The translations under genes were made by a program, and so were the position numbers. The notes beneath the pieces are model-generated. The model was not told the origin of the DNA. It did not search any database and worked only from the letters and a program-made list of their open reading frames with translations. A DNA stretch of 64,000 nt from Verrucomicrobiales bacterium (lineage in GTDB: Bacteria; Verrucomicrobiota; Verrucomicrobiia; Verrucomicrobiales; DEV007). The stretch covers positions 27,979 through 91,978 of the forward strand of contig JAEUHH010000005.1 of NCBI GenBank assembly GCA_016795505.1, given 5' to 3'. Within the stretch, counting starts at the first letter, position 1. Each line of letters opens with the position of its first letter. Positions 50,322 to 62,463 of the stretch are shown piece after piece.

Positions 50322-52451
50322 TCATTCTCCCCCCGGCGCAAGGACCGCCGGGGCGATATCGTACCACGGCTCCAGGGGATCGAGCAGGTCGCTCCACTGC
50401 CTCTCGCTGACGAGCTGCGGGTGCGCGGCGTAGGGCTGCAGGGTCAGCTCGTGGCTGGTGCCGAGCTGGCGCGGGTAGCCGGGCAGCGGCTGGCGGTCGA
50501 GGATGGTCCAGTGCATCACGGCGACCTCCTTTTCCGCAAAATCGCCCTCCAGCACCTGCTCCACCTCGTAGCGGTAGCCCAGCAGGGCGCGGTGGTAGGT
50601 GTCGAGCGCCTCGACGGGCCGGTTGGCGGTGATCTCGACCAGTTTCCCGCGCAGACGCACTGTCGGAATGGCCGGTCGCGCCGACACCACCGATTTCCAG
50701 TGCGCTGCCGAGGCGGCGATGGCTTCCGGTGTGGCCGGGGTGGCGTGGAAGGCCACGCCCTCGATCGCGCCCGACCATCCGCCGCCGAACGTCACCCGAT
50801 GCTCCGGCAGTCCCTGGCCGGGGGCTCCCTGGCTGTCGCCTCCCGGCGTCGCCGTCGTCCCCGCTGCCGGGCCGGCGGTCACCGGCGCGCCGTCGCGGTA
50901 GAGCCGCAGGGCCTGCCCATCGTAAGTCACCGCCACGTGGGTCGCCACGCCGGCGGTCACCGGGCCCAGATCCTGGAGCGCCTGACCGGGCAGGCCAAAG
51001 CCGAGCCGGTCACCATCCTGCCGCAGCACCATGGCAGTCGAAAAGTACACCGTGCCCGACTGATCCGCCGTTGCCGGGGCGATCACCGCCTCCAGCGTGA
51101 ACGGCTTCCCATTTCCCTGTGCCAGCATCGCCTCGGCCGAGGCTTGGTCGGGCAGGAAAAAGCCGCCGCTGGGCAGCATCTCGAAGTGCGGGCCGAAGCG
51201 CGCCGCCCCTTTCGCGTCCACCGAGCACAGCCGGCTGCCCGCGGCATCGACCGCGTTGCGGGCGTCGCGATTTTCCCAGACGAACAGCGGCTCTGCGCCC
51301 GCCGCCGGCCAGGCCCCGGCCTTCGCGGCGGATGGAGCCGGCTGCGGCCGGGGGGCGCCCGATGGCTTCGGCGGCTCGACGCTGGCCAACTCGCCGCCCG
51401 CGATCCAGATGTCCGGGAAGACGTCGCCCGAGTCGTCGTCGGTGATCTGGAGCCACTCCTCGACTTTTCTCAAGTCGGGAGAAAATCGCCCCAGCAGCAC
51501 CTCGACGACCTGGCTGTCCGATTTTGCGGGTGTGGCGCCCGTGTAGGGACCGGTGATGGTGAAAAAGCGCACGTGGTTCGTCCAGCGCGGGTGATACATC
51601 TCATGTTTGCCCATGCCGGGGGCGGTGTTGACCGGCACCACCCAGGTCTGTTCGGCACCATCGGTGAAGAGGTGGAGATTCTTGTGCGCCCCATCGAAGA
51701 CCCAGGCGTGGAGGCTGTCGTCCGGCGCCAGCGACGGCCAGCAGCCGTGCTGATATTTGCGGTGTTCCATCGTCTCCAGATTCAGCACCCCCGCATCCGG
51801 CCAGGGAAAGAGACAGGAGAGCCGCTTGCCCGACCGGGAGAGCTGGATGTTGTCCGTGCTGATGGGCGTGCGGTCCCAGACCGGCTCCCGCTTGGCGGGG
51901 TCGTTCAGGGGGAAACGCTCCAGCCCCTGACCCTCGATGCTGGACTGCTTGGTGAAACGCAGATCTCGGGTGCTGTAGACCCAGTCCACCCCCGTCGCCG
52001 GGTCCCGCCACACCTCGACGGCGAAGCCCTTGGCCACCTCGACCACCTCCCGGCCTTCCCAGTCGACCCGCTTGATGACCGGGTCGAAGGTGCGCCGCTC
52101 GCCGTCCTTGCCCATCACCGTGCCGCGGTGGGAAAACAGGATGCCCGAGCCATCGGGCAGGATCATCGGCCGCGCATAGTTCGACAGCTCCGACAGGATG
52201 GGTCGCGCCCCGCGCCCGTCCCGCGTGTCCAGGCCCCAGAGCTGCAGCTTTTCGAAATTGGCAAAGACATCGCTGCCATTGCCCACATAGCGCGCCCAGA
52301 CCGCCTTGGTGTGCCCGCCGGTGAAGGCCTCGATCTCTTTCGACCGCGGATCGGTCGGCGCCTTCGGGGCCGCCGGCGCACAGGAGCCGAGCGCCAGCAG
52401 GCCGAGGGATGCGGGGATGAGGAACAGGCGGGAAAAACGGCGGGCAGACAT
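50322..52451 (-). CDS. Beta-propeller plus LamG-like lipoprotein, paralogue 2
   Basis: The 709-residue protein starts MSARRFSRLFLIPASLGLLA and has a lipobox LALGSC. Residues about 40-430 are beta-propeller-like, with KLQLWGLDTRDGRGARPIL, NIQLSRSGKRLSCLFPWPD and CWPSLAPDDSLHAWVFDGAH. A LamG-like C-terminal domain follows (RVTFGGGWSGAIEGVAFHAT), with a tail ending DLLDPLEPWYDIAP. It is clearly a paralogue of the next gene in the operon. An ATG 15 bp upstream (52466) is an equally possible start. The open frame extends far upstream (to 52937) without homology. Confidence 0.84.
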   Translation of the reverse strand: MSARRFSRLFLIPASLGLLALGSCAPAAPKAPTDPRSKEIEAFTGGHTKAVWARYVGNGSDVFANFEKLQLWGLDTRDGRGARPILSELSNYARPMILPDGSGILFSHRGTVMGKDGERRTFDPVIKRVDWEGREVVEVAKGFAVEVWRDPATGVDWVYSTRDLRFTKQSSIEGQGLERFPLNDPAKREPVWDRTPISTDNIQLSRSGKRLSCLFPWPDAGVLNLETMEHRKYQHGCWPSLAPDDSLHAWVFDGAHKNLHLFTDGAEQTWVVPVNTAPGMGKHEMYHPRWTNHVRFFTITGPYTGATPAKSDSQVVEVLLGRFSPDLRKVEEWLQITDDDSGDVFPDIWIAGGELASVEPPKPSGAPRPQPAPSAAKAGAWPAAGAEPLFVWENRDARNAVDAAGSRLCSVDAKGAARFGPHFEMLPSGGFFLPDQASAEAMLAQGNGKPFTLEAVIAPATADQSGTVYFSTAMVLRQDGDRLGFGLPGQALQDLGPVTAGVATHVAVTYDGQALRLYRDGAPVTAGPAAGTTATPGGDSQGAPGQGLPEHRVTFGGGWSGAIEGVAFHATPATPEAIAASAAHWKSVVSARPAIPTVRLRGKLVEITANRPVEALDTYHRALLGYRYEVEQVLEGDFAEKEVAVMHWTILDRQPLPGYPRQLGTSHELTLQPYAAHPQLVSERQWSDLLDPLEPWYDIAPAVLAPGGE

Positions 52452-52588
52452 GTCGGATCGAATCATGAGGGGAAAATGCGCCGACCGACGACCACGCCGG
52501 GCGGGGGCATGAACAAAAACGAACGAACCGGCATTTCCACAGCCTTTTCCACCCCGCGCCGGACCACCGGAGAGCCGCCCGCGCGTCC

Positions 52589-54079
52589 TCAATCGCCCAG
52601 GTACCGCGACCGCAGATGGGCCAGATGCGCCTCTGGCGTCGCCGCCGAGCCTGCCGCCTGCGCGATCAGCGCCTCGGGCAGCAGCCGGCTGCCGGGACGG
52701 TGGATTTTCTCCCGCATCCAGTCGAGCAGCCCCGAGTAGTCGCCCGCCGCCATCTGCCCGTCCAGATCGGGCCGCTGGCGCCGCGCTGCCGCCATCAGGT
52801 GCGAGGCATTCAGATTGCCCAGACTGTAGGTGGGGAAATAGCCGAAGATGCCCAGGCTCCAGTGAATGTCCTGGAGACAGCCCTCCGCGTCGTGCCGCAC
52901 CTTCAGGCCCAGCAGATCCTCGAAGCGCCGGTTCCACTCGCCCGGAATGTCCGCCACCGCCAGCCCCCCGTCGAAGATGGCCGTCTCCATCTCATAGCGC
53001 AGCATGATGTGCAGATCGTAGGTCACCTCGTCCGCCTCGACCCGGATGTGCGAGCGCTCCGCCTGATTGACCGAGCGATAGAGATCCTCCGGCGTGAGGC
53101 GCGCCAGATGCGGGAAATGCACCGCCGCCCGCGGCAGCCACGTCTCCCAAAAAGCCCGGCTGCGACCCACGTGGTTTTCCCACAGCCGCGACTGCGACTC
53201 GTGCACCCCCAGCGACACCGCCTCGCCCACCGGCTGCCCGTGGCACTCGCCCCGCAGCCCCTGGTCGTAGAGCCCGTGCCCCGCCTCGTGCAGCACGCCG
53301 AACAGCGAACTGCGAAAGTCCGCCACATCGTAGCGCGTCGTGAGCCGCGTGTCCCGCGGCCCCAGACCCGTGCAGAACGGGTGCACCGCCGCATCGATGC
53401 GTCCCGCCGCGAAGTCAAAGCCCACCGCCTCCGCCACCTCGCGATTGAACGCCTGCTGCCGCTCCACCGGGTAGTCGCCCGCCAGCCGGCCGGCGTCGAA
53501 CGGCTCCCGCTCCAGCGCCTCGGCCGCGATCGCGACCAATTCCGGCCGCAGATCGGCGAACAGCGCCGTCAGCCGCGCACTGCTGGCCCCGCGCTCGAAC
53601 TCATCGAGCAGCGCATCGTAGGTCCGGCCACCGTGGCCCCAGTACTCCGCCTTGCGCCGGCTCAGGTCGATCAGCTTTTCCAGATGCGGGGCAAAAGCCG
53701 CGAAGTCCGACGCCTCGCGCGCTGCTGCCCAGGCTGACTTGGCGATCGCGCGGGTCCGCTCGAACGCCTCGACCAGCTCCGCCGGCACCCGCGTGGCGCG
53801 GTCGTAGGCGTGCCGCCACTCCCGCACATTGGCCGCCTCGTCCGAGCCCGGCTCCGCGCCCGCCGCCTCGGAGGCCGCGATCCAATCGCCCACCTCCGGA
53901 GCCGTGAAGCGCCGGTGCACCTCCCCGCCGAACCAAGCCATCTGTTCCGCCCGCCACGCCACCCCGTCGCGCGGCATCTGGGTCTCCTGGTCCCAGCTCA
54001 GCAGCGCCGCGGCATCCTGGAGCAGCTTCAGCTCGCGGGTCAGGGCGATCAGTTTCGGATAGGCGTCGGCAGTGGACAT
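52589..54079 (-). CDS. Carboxypeptidase Taq (M32 family metallopeptidase)
   Basis: The 496-residue enzyme removes C-terminal amino acids in the cytoplasm. The zinc motif HEAGH is in LFGVLHEAGHGLYDQGL, with the third ligand region in GVHESQSRLWENHVGRS. The N-terminal LLSWDQETQMPRDGVAWRAEQMA and the C-terminal QDIHWSLGIFGYFPTYSLGN are strong M32 signatures. Length is normal (about 500). ATG at 54079 was chosen because the family starts just before the helix AYPKLIALTRELK. Confidence 0.95.
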   Translation of the reverse strand: MSTADAYPKLIALTRELKLLQDAAALLSWDQETQMPRDGVAWRAEQMAWFGGEVHRRFTAPEVGDWIAASEAAGAEPGSDEAANVREWRHAYDRATRVPAELVEAFERTRAIAKSAWAAAREASDFAAFAPHLEKLIDLSRRKAEYWGHGGRTYDALLDEFERGASSARLTALFADLRPELVAIAAEALEREPFDAGRLAGDYPVERQQAFNREVAEAVGFDFAAGRIDAAVHPFCTGLGPRDTRLTTRYDVADFRSSLFGVLHEAGHGLYDQGLRGECHGQPVGEAVSLGVHESQSRLWENHVGRSRAFWETWLPRAAVHFPHLARLTPEDLYRSVNQAERSHIRVEADEVTYDLHIMLRYEMETAIFDGGLAVADIPGEWNRRFEDLLGLKVRHDAEGCLQDIHWSLGIFGYFPTYSLGNLNASHLMAAARRQRPDLDGQMAAGDYSGLLDWMREKIHRPGSRLLPEALIAQAAGSAATPEAHLAHLRSRYLGD

Positions 54080-54345
54080 GGCGTGAGGGGAAATGGGGGG
54101 AAGGAAGGGGATCCGGCAGGGACGCGACACTGAATCGGCCCCCGGCCGTCCCTGTCAACCGCATGCATGCCCCTCTCTGCCAAGGACCGTTTGCGGAGCA
54201 CCAGGAGCCCTCGCCCAGCCGGCCGAAGACGAGCCCGCTTTCGGCCAGCGATCGCCCTGATCACGATAAGTAGTTGATTTTCAAATCGCGGCAGCCCTGG
54301 TGCGAAGTTGCTGCCAGCCGATGAGAGGGGAAAATCGACGGAAAC

Positions 54346-54472
54346 GGAGCCGTTTTGCTTCGACTCAGAGCCGTTTTGATTCGACTCATAGCCAGTTTGC
54401 TTCGAATCAAGGGCCGGTGTGATTCGACTCAAAGCCGGTGTGATTCGACCCAAAGCCGGTGTGATTCGACGC
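54346..54472. repeat. 21-bp dyad array, six units
   Basis: Six units of about 21 bp (one of 22) carry the dyad core TGA-n-TCGA-n-TCA. Translation on either strand gives a seven-residue period, for example SNHTGFG and SNHTGFE. The period matches the AT-rich array at 29090 although the bases differ. Confidence 0.8.
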
Positions 54473-54606
54473 AGCGACGCGAACAGTCACCAACAGTCGT
54501 CTGGAGAGGGAGCCGGAGTCTCCCCGGAAATGAGCCACCGGCTCGATGAGCGGGGGATGGGTGCTGGAGGAGCTTTTCGCGTCCCATCGAATCTTGAAAA
54601 AAAAAC

Positions 54607-54684
54607 TCAAGGAGCCGGGCCGCCCCCGGCCCGGTCGAATGCCCCAAAAGGCGCCTCAGGGCCGGGGGCGGCCCTGCTCCTTGA
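54607..54684. repeat. Large palindrome, left flank of Uma2 gene
   Basis: 26-bp arms (TCAAGGAGCCGGGCC... and its complement with one mismatch) flank a 26-nt loop. The segment 54626-54691 is repeated with one mismatch at 55518-55583 on the other side of the Uma2 gene, where the left arm is truncated. Confidence 0.85.
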
Positions 54685-54755
54685 GGGATCGAGTCAATTT
54701 TCCCGGTCCCTAAAATCTGAGTCGCCGACGACTCCCAAAATGGGGCGCGGTTTTC

Positions 54756-54799
54756 GATGAAACAGGGTCTGATCGGAGATGAAACAGGGTCTGATCGGA
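54756..54799. repeat. 22-bp direct repeat pair
   Basis: Two identical 22-bp units, each GATGAAACAGGGTCTGATCG plus GA, occur in tandem. They belong to the 22-bp family at 29611, 38791 and 48095, here in direct rather than inverted order. Confidence 0.8.
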
Positions 54800-54940
54800 A
54801 TGGCAAGGGATCGGGCCTGGGTTCGGAAATGCGTTACCCGTATGCGAAACGGGACGGGAGTTCCCGTTCCCCGCGGGGCCGGCCTTTCCAGACGCGGGCT
54901 GCGTTGACCGGCGCGGGCATCGCGTGTAATCTTCGGCCCC

Positions 54941-55510
54941 ATGTCCGCCCTCCGAAAACCGGCCCCGATCTCCGTCGAAGACTATCTCGCGGGCGAACTC
55001 GTCGCGGAGACGAAGCACGAGTATCTCGGCGGCGAAGTCCATGCGATGGCTGGGGCCAACAACCGGCATAATCAAATCGCTTTTAACACGCTGCTCGCCT
55101 TGGGATCGTCCCTCCGCGGCAAACCCTGCCGTCCCTACAACAGCGACACGAAGGTGCGCATCCAGCTCTTGAGCCACACCCGCTTCTATTACCCCGATGC
55201 GATGGTGGTCTGCGATCGGAACCGCGACCAGGACCATTGGCAGGACCGTCCGGTGGTGATCGTCGAGGTGCTGAGCGAATCGACCCGGCGGACCGATCTG
55301 ACAGAAAAGCGCGAGGCCTACTTCGCCATCCCGAGCCTGATGGCCCTCATTTTTGTGGAGCCTGATGAGGCCGCCCTCACCGTCCACCGCCGGCAAGCCG
55401 ACGGCGGCTTCGCCCGCGAAGACTACGCTGGTCTGGATGCGGCCGTTCCCCTGCCCGAGATCGAATGCTCGCTCCCGCTCGCGGAGGTTTACGAGGGCGT
55501 GGCGTTTTGA
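54941..55510 (+). CDS. Uma2-family (DUF820) PD-(D/E)XK nuclease-like protein
   Basis: The 189-residue protein matches Uma2/DUF820, a restriction-endonuclease-fold family: ISVEDYLAGELVAETKHEYL at the start, MAGANNRHNQIAFN, then TRFYYPDAMVVCDR with the core Asp and RPVVIVEVLSESTRRTD with Glu-x-x-Ser in place of the usual ExK. The biological role is unresolved; many copies occur in cyanobacteria and PVC bacteria. It is flanked on both sides by copies of a 66-bp palindromic repeat, suggesting it moves or is amplified with it. Confidence 0.9.
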   Translation: MSALRKPAPISVEDYLAGELVAETKHEYLGGEVHAMAGANNRHNQIAFNTLLALGSSLRGKPCRPYNSDTKVRIQLLSHTRFYYPDAMVVCDRNRDQDHWQDRPVVIVEVLSESTRRTDLTEKREAYFAIPSLMALIFVEPDEAALTVHRRQADGGFAREDYAGLDAAVPLPEIECSLPLAEVYEGVAF

Positions 55511-55517
55511 AGCGCCG

Positions 55518-55583
55518 CCGGCCCGGTCGAATGCCCCAAAAGGTGCCTCAGGGCCGGGGGCGGCCCTGCTCCTTGAGGGATCG
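55518..55583. repeat. 66-bp repeat copy, right flank of Uma2 gene
   Basis: This is identical to 54626-54691 except for one base, offset 892 bp. The similarity fades beyond it for another 25 bp. Confidence 0.85.
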
Positions 55584-55690
55584 CGTCACTTTTCCCGTCC
55601 CATCAAATCTCCATCCAACCCGGTTGCATCGGAATGCGACGGGACGAAGGCCATTTGGCGCCGCGGACGGAGGTGCCCAACCGGGAGCAG

Positions 55691-60358
<4,668 letters not shown>

Positions 60359-60436
60359 GGGCGGAAGTTTGCCCAACGGCTGGCCAGGCGGCAAGGGGAA
60401 AAGGCCGGAATCGTGAGCTTTGCGGGAAGCGGGGAG

Positions 60437-61042
60437 TCACAGTCGGTTGTGCCGTCCGATGGTGTGTTTCACCTCCGTCCATTCGCGGCCCCGGAGGTCC
60501 CGCGGGTCGGGCTGGCCTTCGGCGTCGTCGAAATAGCAGAGAGATCGCCCAACGTTCCAAAGGCTGTCGTCCGGGTACTTTGCCGAGTAGAACTCGAGCA
60601 TCTCATCGCGCGAGAAGTGTTCGAGCAGCTCCGCGAAATCCCAGAAGTCTTTTTTGCTCCCGCGGTTGGCGATGGCGTTCAGCTTCATAGCCGCGACATC
60701 CTCGAGCGACAGCATCCGGATACCCTCGGTCTCGGCGGTTCCGGCGAGGAGCGGGTATCGGTGGGCGATGAGATCGATCTTGATCCCGGCAATCACTCCG
60801 CTGACGGAGTTTTCCGAGGTCTCTGCCTCAGTCATGCGGTAGGAGTGTTTCAGAACTTCAGCAAGTGCCCGCGCGTCGAAGGGGGAGTTTGAAGAGGTCG
60901 ATGTCCACCGACTCGCGATGCCCAAACCGAAGTGCGAGCGAGGTGCCGCCCCGAGTGCGAAGGCATGCAGGGATTCCTCTCGCATCAACTCCTGCAGGAG
61001 GTCAAAAAGCTCCGGCGTGACCGCTCCACGGTTCAGCGTCAT
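60437..61042 (-). CDS. AbiEii/MenT-type nucleotidyltransferase with double frameshift
   Basis: The 201-codon frame matches the AbiEii nucleotidyltransferase toxin family before residue 32 (ELMREESLHAFALG) and after residue 54 (SPFDARALAEVLKHSYRM). Between them the sequence in frame is nonsense, but the neighbouring frame reads GTSLALRFGHRESVDIDLF, the catalytic motif with its DxD. Restoring the gene needs one more G in the run of four G near 60950 and one fewer C in the run of five near 60883. So either two homopolymer sequencing errors or compensating frameshifts are present. The family inactivates tRNA or transfers nucleotides. The start overlaps the partner gene by 4 bp. Confidence 0.8.
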   Translation of the reverse strand: MTLNRGAVTPELFDLLQELMREESLHAFALGAAPRSHFGLGIASRWTSTSSNSPFDARALAEVLKHSYRMTEAETSENSVSGVIAGIKIDLIAHRYPLLAGTAETEGIRMLSLEDVAAMKLNAIANRGSKKDFWDFAELLEHFSRDEMLEFYSAKYPDDSLWNVGRSLCYFDDAEGQPDPRDLRGREWTEVKHTIGRHNRL

Positions 61043-61335
61043 GGCTTCCAATGGGCGTTGCGATGCCGGAAGGCCCGAAAGGCTTCGCGGGGCAGATCGA
61101 ATTGATTGGCGAAAAAGGAAATGGTTTTGGTGCCCAGCGAGGGCGCTCGTAGCAGAGCCACCCTGACGCGCTCCGATCCGTAATAGTCCCACACGGCCTT
61201 CACATCGGCCAGTGTCCCCCGATCCATCACCCTCACGATCACAAAGTCCCCGTGGCGCTCGGGATCGATCGACGCAGGGTCGGTATCCCAAAACACATGG
61301 CGGGAGAGCCCGTCGATCCATCGGGGGGAAGACAT
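61039..61335 (-). CDS. DUF6922-type antitoxin-like protein
   Basis: The 98-residue protein starts MSSPRWIDGLSRHVFWDTDP and contains FVIVRVMDRGTLADVKAVWDYYGSERV. This matches the DUF6922 pattern found upstream of AbiEii-type nucleotidyltransferases, where it probably acts as the antitoxin or DNA-binding partner. Its stop overlaps the nucleotidyltransferase start (ATGA). ATG at 61335 was chosen; the frame is open to 61536 without similarity. Confidence 0.8.
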   Translation of the reverse strand: MSSPRWIDGLSRHVFWDTDPASIDPERHGDFVIVRVMDRGTLADVKAVWDYYGSERVRVALLRAPSLGTKTISFFANQFDLPREAFRAFRHRNAHWKP

Positions 61336-61546
61336 CCGGGAAAGGTACCCTGAAAGTGCGCCATTTCCAGCTCGCGCTGAGCGACCCCGCGGACTGTTGC
61401 TGCGTTTTGCGCATCCGTCGGTTGGCTCTCCGGCAGACGCAGAAACGGGAGTTGGCTGAGCTTGGCGCCCCCCCCAGGATCGCCAGCAGGCTGACAGGAT
61501 GCCCGCGTCTGCGAGGAAGGGGCTGACTTTCCGCACTGGCGTGGGC

Positions 61547-62452
61547 TCAGGGCGTCACGGGCAGACCGGGGGGACGCTCGGAGAGTTTGCGGAACTCCCG
61601 CTCCTCGTAGGGGGTCGCCATTTCCGACTCGGAGACGCCGCCCATGACGGTGACTTCGCCGGAGGCATTGGACACGATCTCGGGCCGGCTCAGGCCTTTC
61701 TCCCGGTAGGCGGTCTGGGTAACGACGTTGCCGGTGGGATCGATGACCGTATAAAAATACTGCTGGGGGGCGGCCATGTGGAGCACGTGGAGCCGGCTGC
61801 CGGCATCGACGACCGGCTGGGGCGGGCGGGCATCCATATATTCCCCGAGTGAGAAGGTGGTCCGCACCCGGCCGGTGTCATGGTCGGAGAGGCGGAAATA
61901 GAGCGACCGTTTCTGAGCTCCCTGGAAAAAGGTGAGCAGGGTGAAGGCGCGGTAGCTGCCGGCGCCTTCGTAGCCGGAGGGAACACCGACGACCTGGGGT
62001 CCCCACATGACTTGTCCGTCGACGATATTCACCGTCTGGACGCGGGTCTCGAAATGGCGGCCGATGGGTGGGAAAAAGACGCGCACTTTGACGCGGTAGA
62101 GGCCGGACTCGCCCATGGGGTAGGCGCGGTTCACCATGACCCGCATGCGGTGCGGGGCGCCGCTGGGCAGGATGACGGGCTGGGGCTTCGGGGCCCCGGG
62201 GACGGGCGGGATCAGGTTCTGCCGGCCGTCGAGGACCTGAAAGTCGAGCCACGAGCCGCCGGCCTGCCCGTCGATGACGATCTCGCGACCGGCGCGGTTC
62301 ACCAGGGTGAGCACGCCGGTGACGGGCTCGTGGGTCATGAAGGTCTTTTTGTCGAACTCGAACCCGACATCCAACTGGGCGCGGGCGCTACCGGCGACCA
62401 GCAGGAAGGCACCGAGCCAGAGGAGGGATATGGCGGCGGGACGGGTTCGCAT
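61547..62452 (-). CDS. Secreted protein of unknown function
   Basis: The 301-residue protein begins with a signal peptide (MRTRPAAISLLWLGAFLLVA, then GSARAQL). The mature part has beta-rich blocks: LDVGFEFDKKTFMTHEPVTGVLTLVN resembles an immunoglobulin-like adhesion or intermediate-filament-type fold, followed by LYRVKVRVFFPPIGRHFETRV. No catalytic motif was recognised. An ATG at 62467 is an alternative start. It overlaps or abuts the kinase-SUMF gene, with the latter's stop at 62464, so the two are translationally coupled. Confidence 0.75.
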   Translation of the reverse strand: MRTRPAAISLLWLGAFLLVAGSARAQLDVGFEFDKKTFMTHEPVTGVLTLVNRAGREIVIDGQAGGSWLDFQVLDGRQNLIPPVPGAPKPQPVILPSGAPHRMRVMVNRAYPMGESGLYRVKVRVFFPPIGRHFETRVQTVNIVDGQVMWGPQVVGVPSGYEGAGSYRAFTLLTFFQGAQKRSLYFRLSDHDTGRVRTTFSLGEYMDARPPQPVVDAGSRLHVLHMAAPQQYFYTVIDPTGNVVTQTAYREKGLSRPEIVSNASGEVTVMGGVSESEMATPYEEREFRKLSERPPGLPVTP

Positions 62453-62463
62453 GGGGACGGCGA

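Larger units (their letters stand above)
54080..54940. other. Intergenic region with several repeat types, no gene
   Basis: These 860 bp hold a 21-bp array (54346-54472), a large palindrome (54607-54684) and a 22-bp direct repeat pair (54756-54799). No convincing gene was seen; the short ORFs are repeat translations. Confidence 0.7.
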
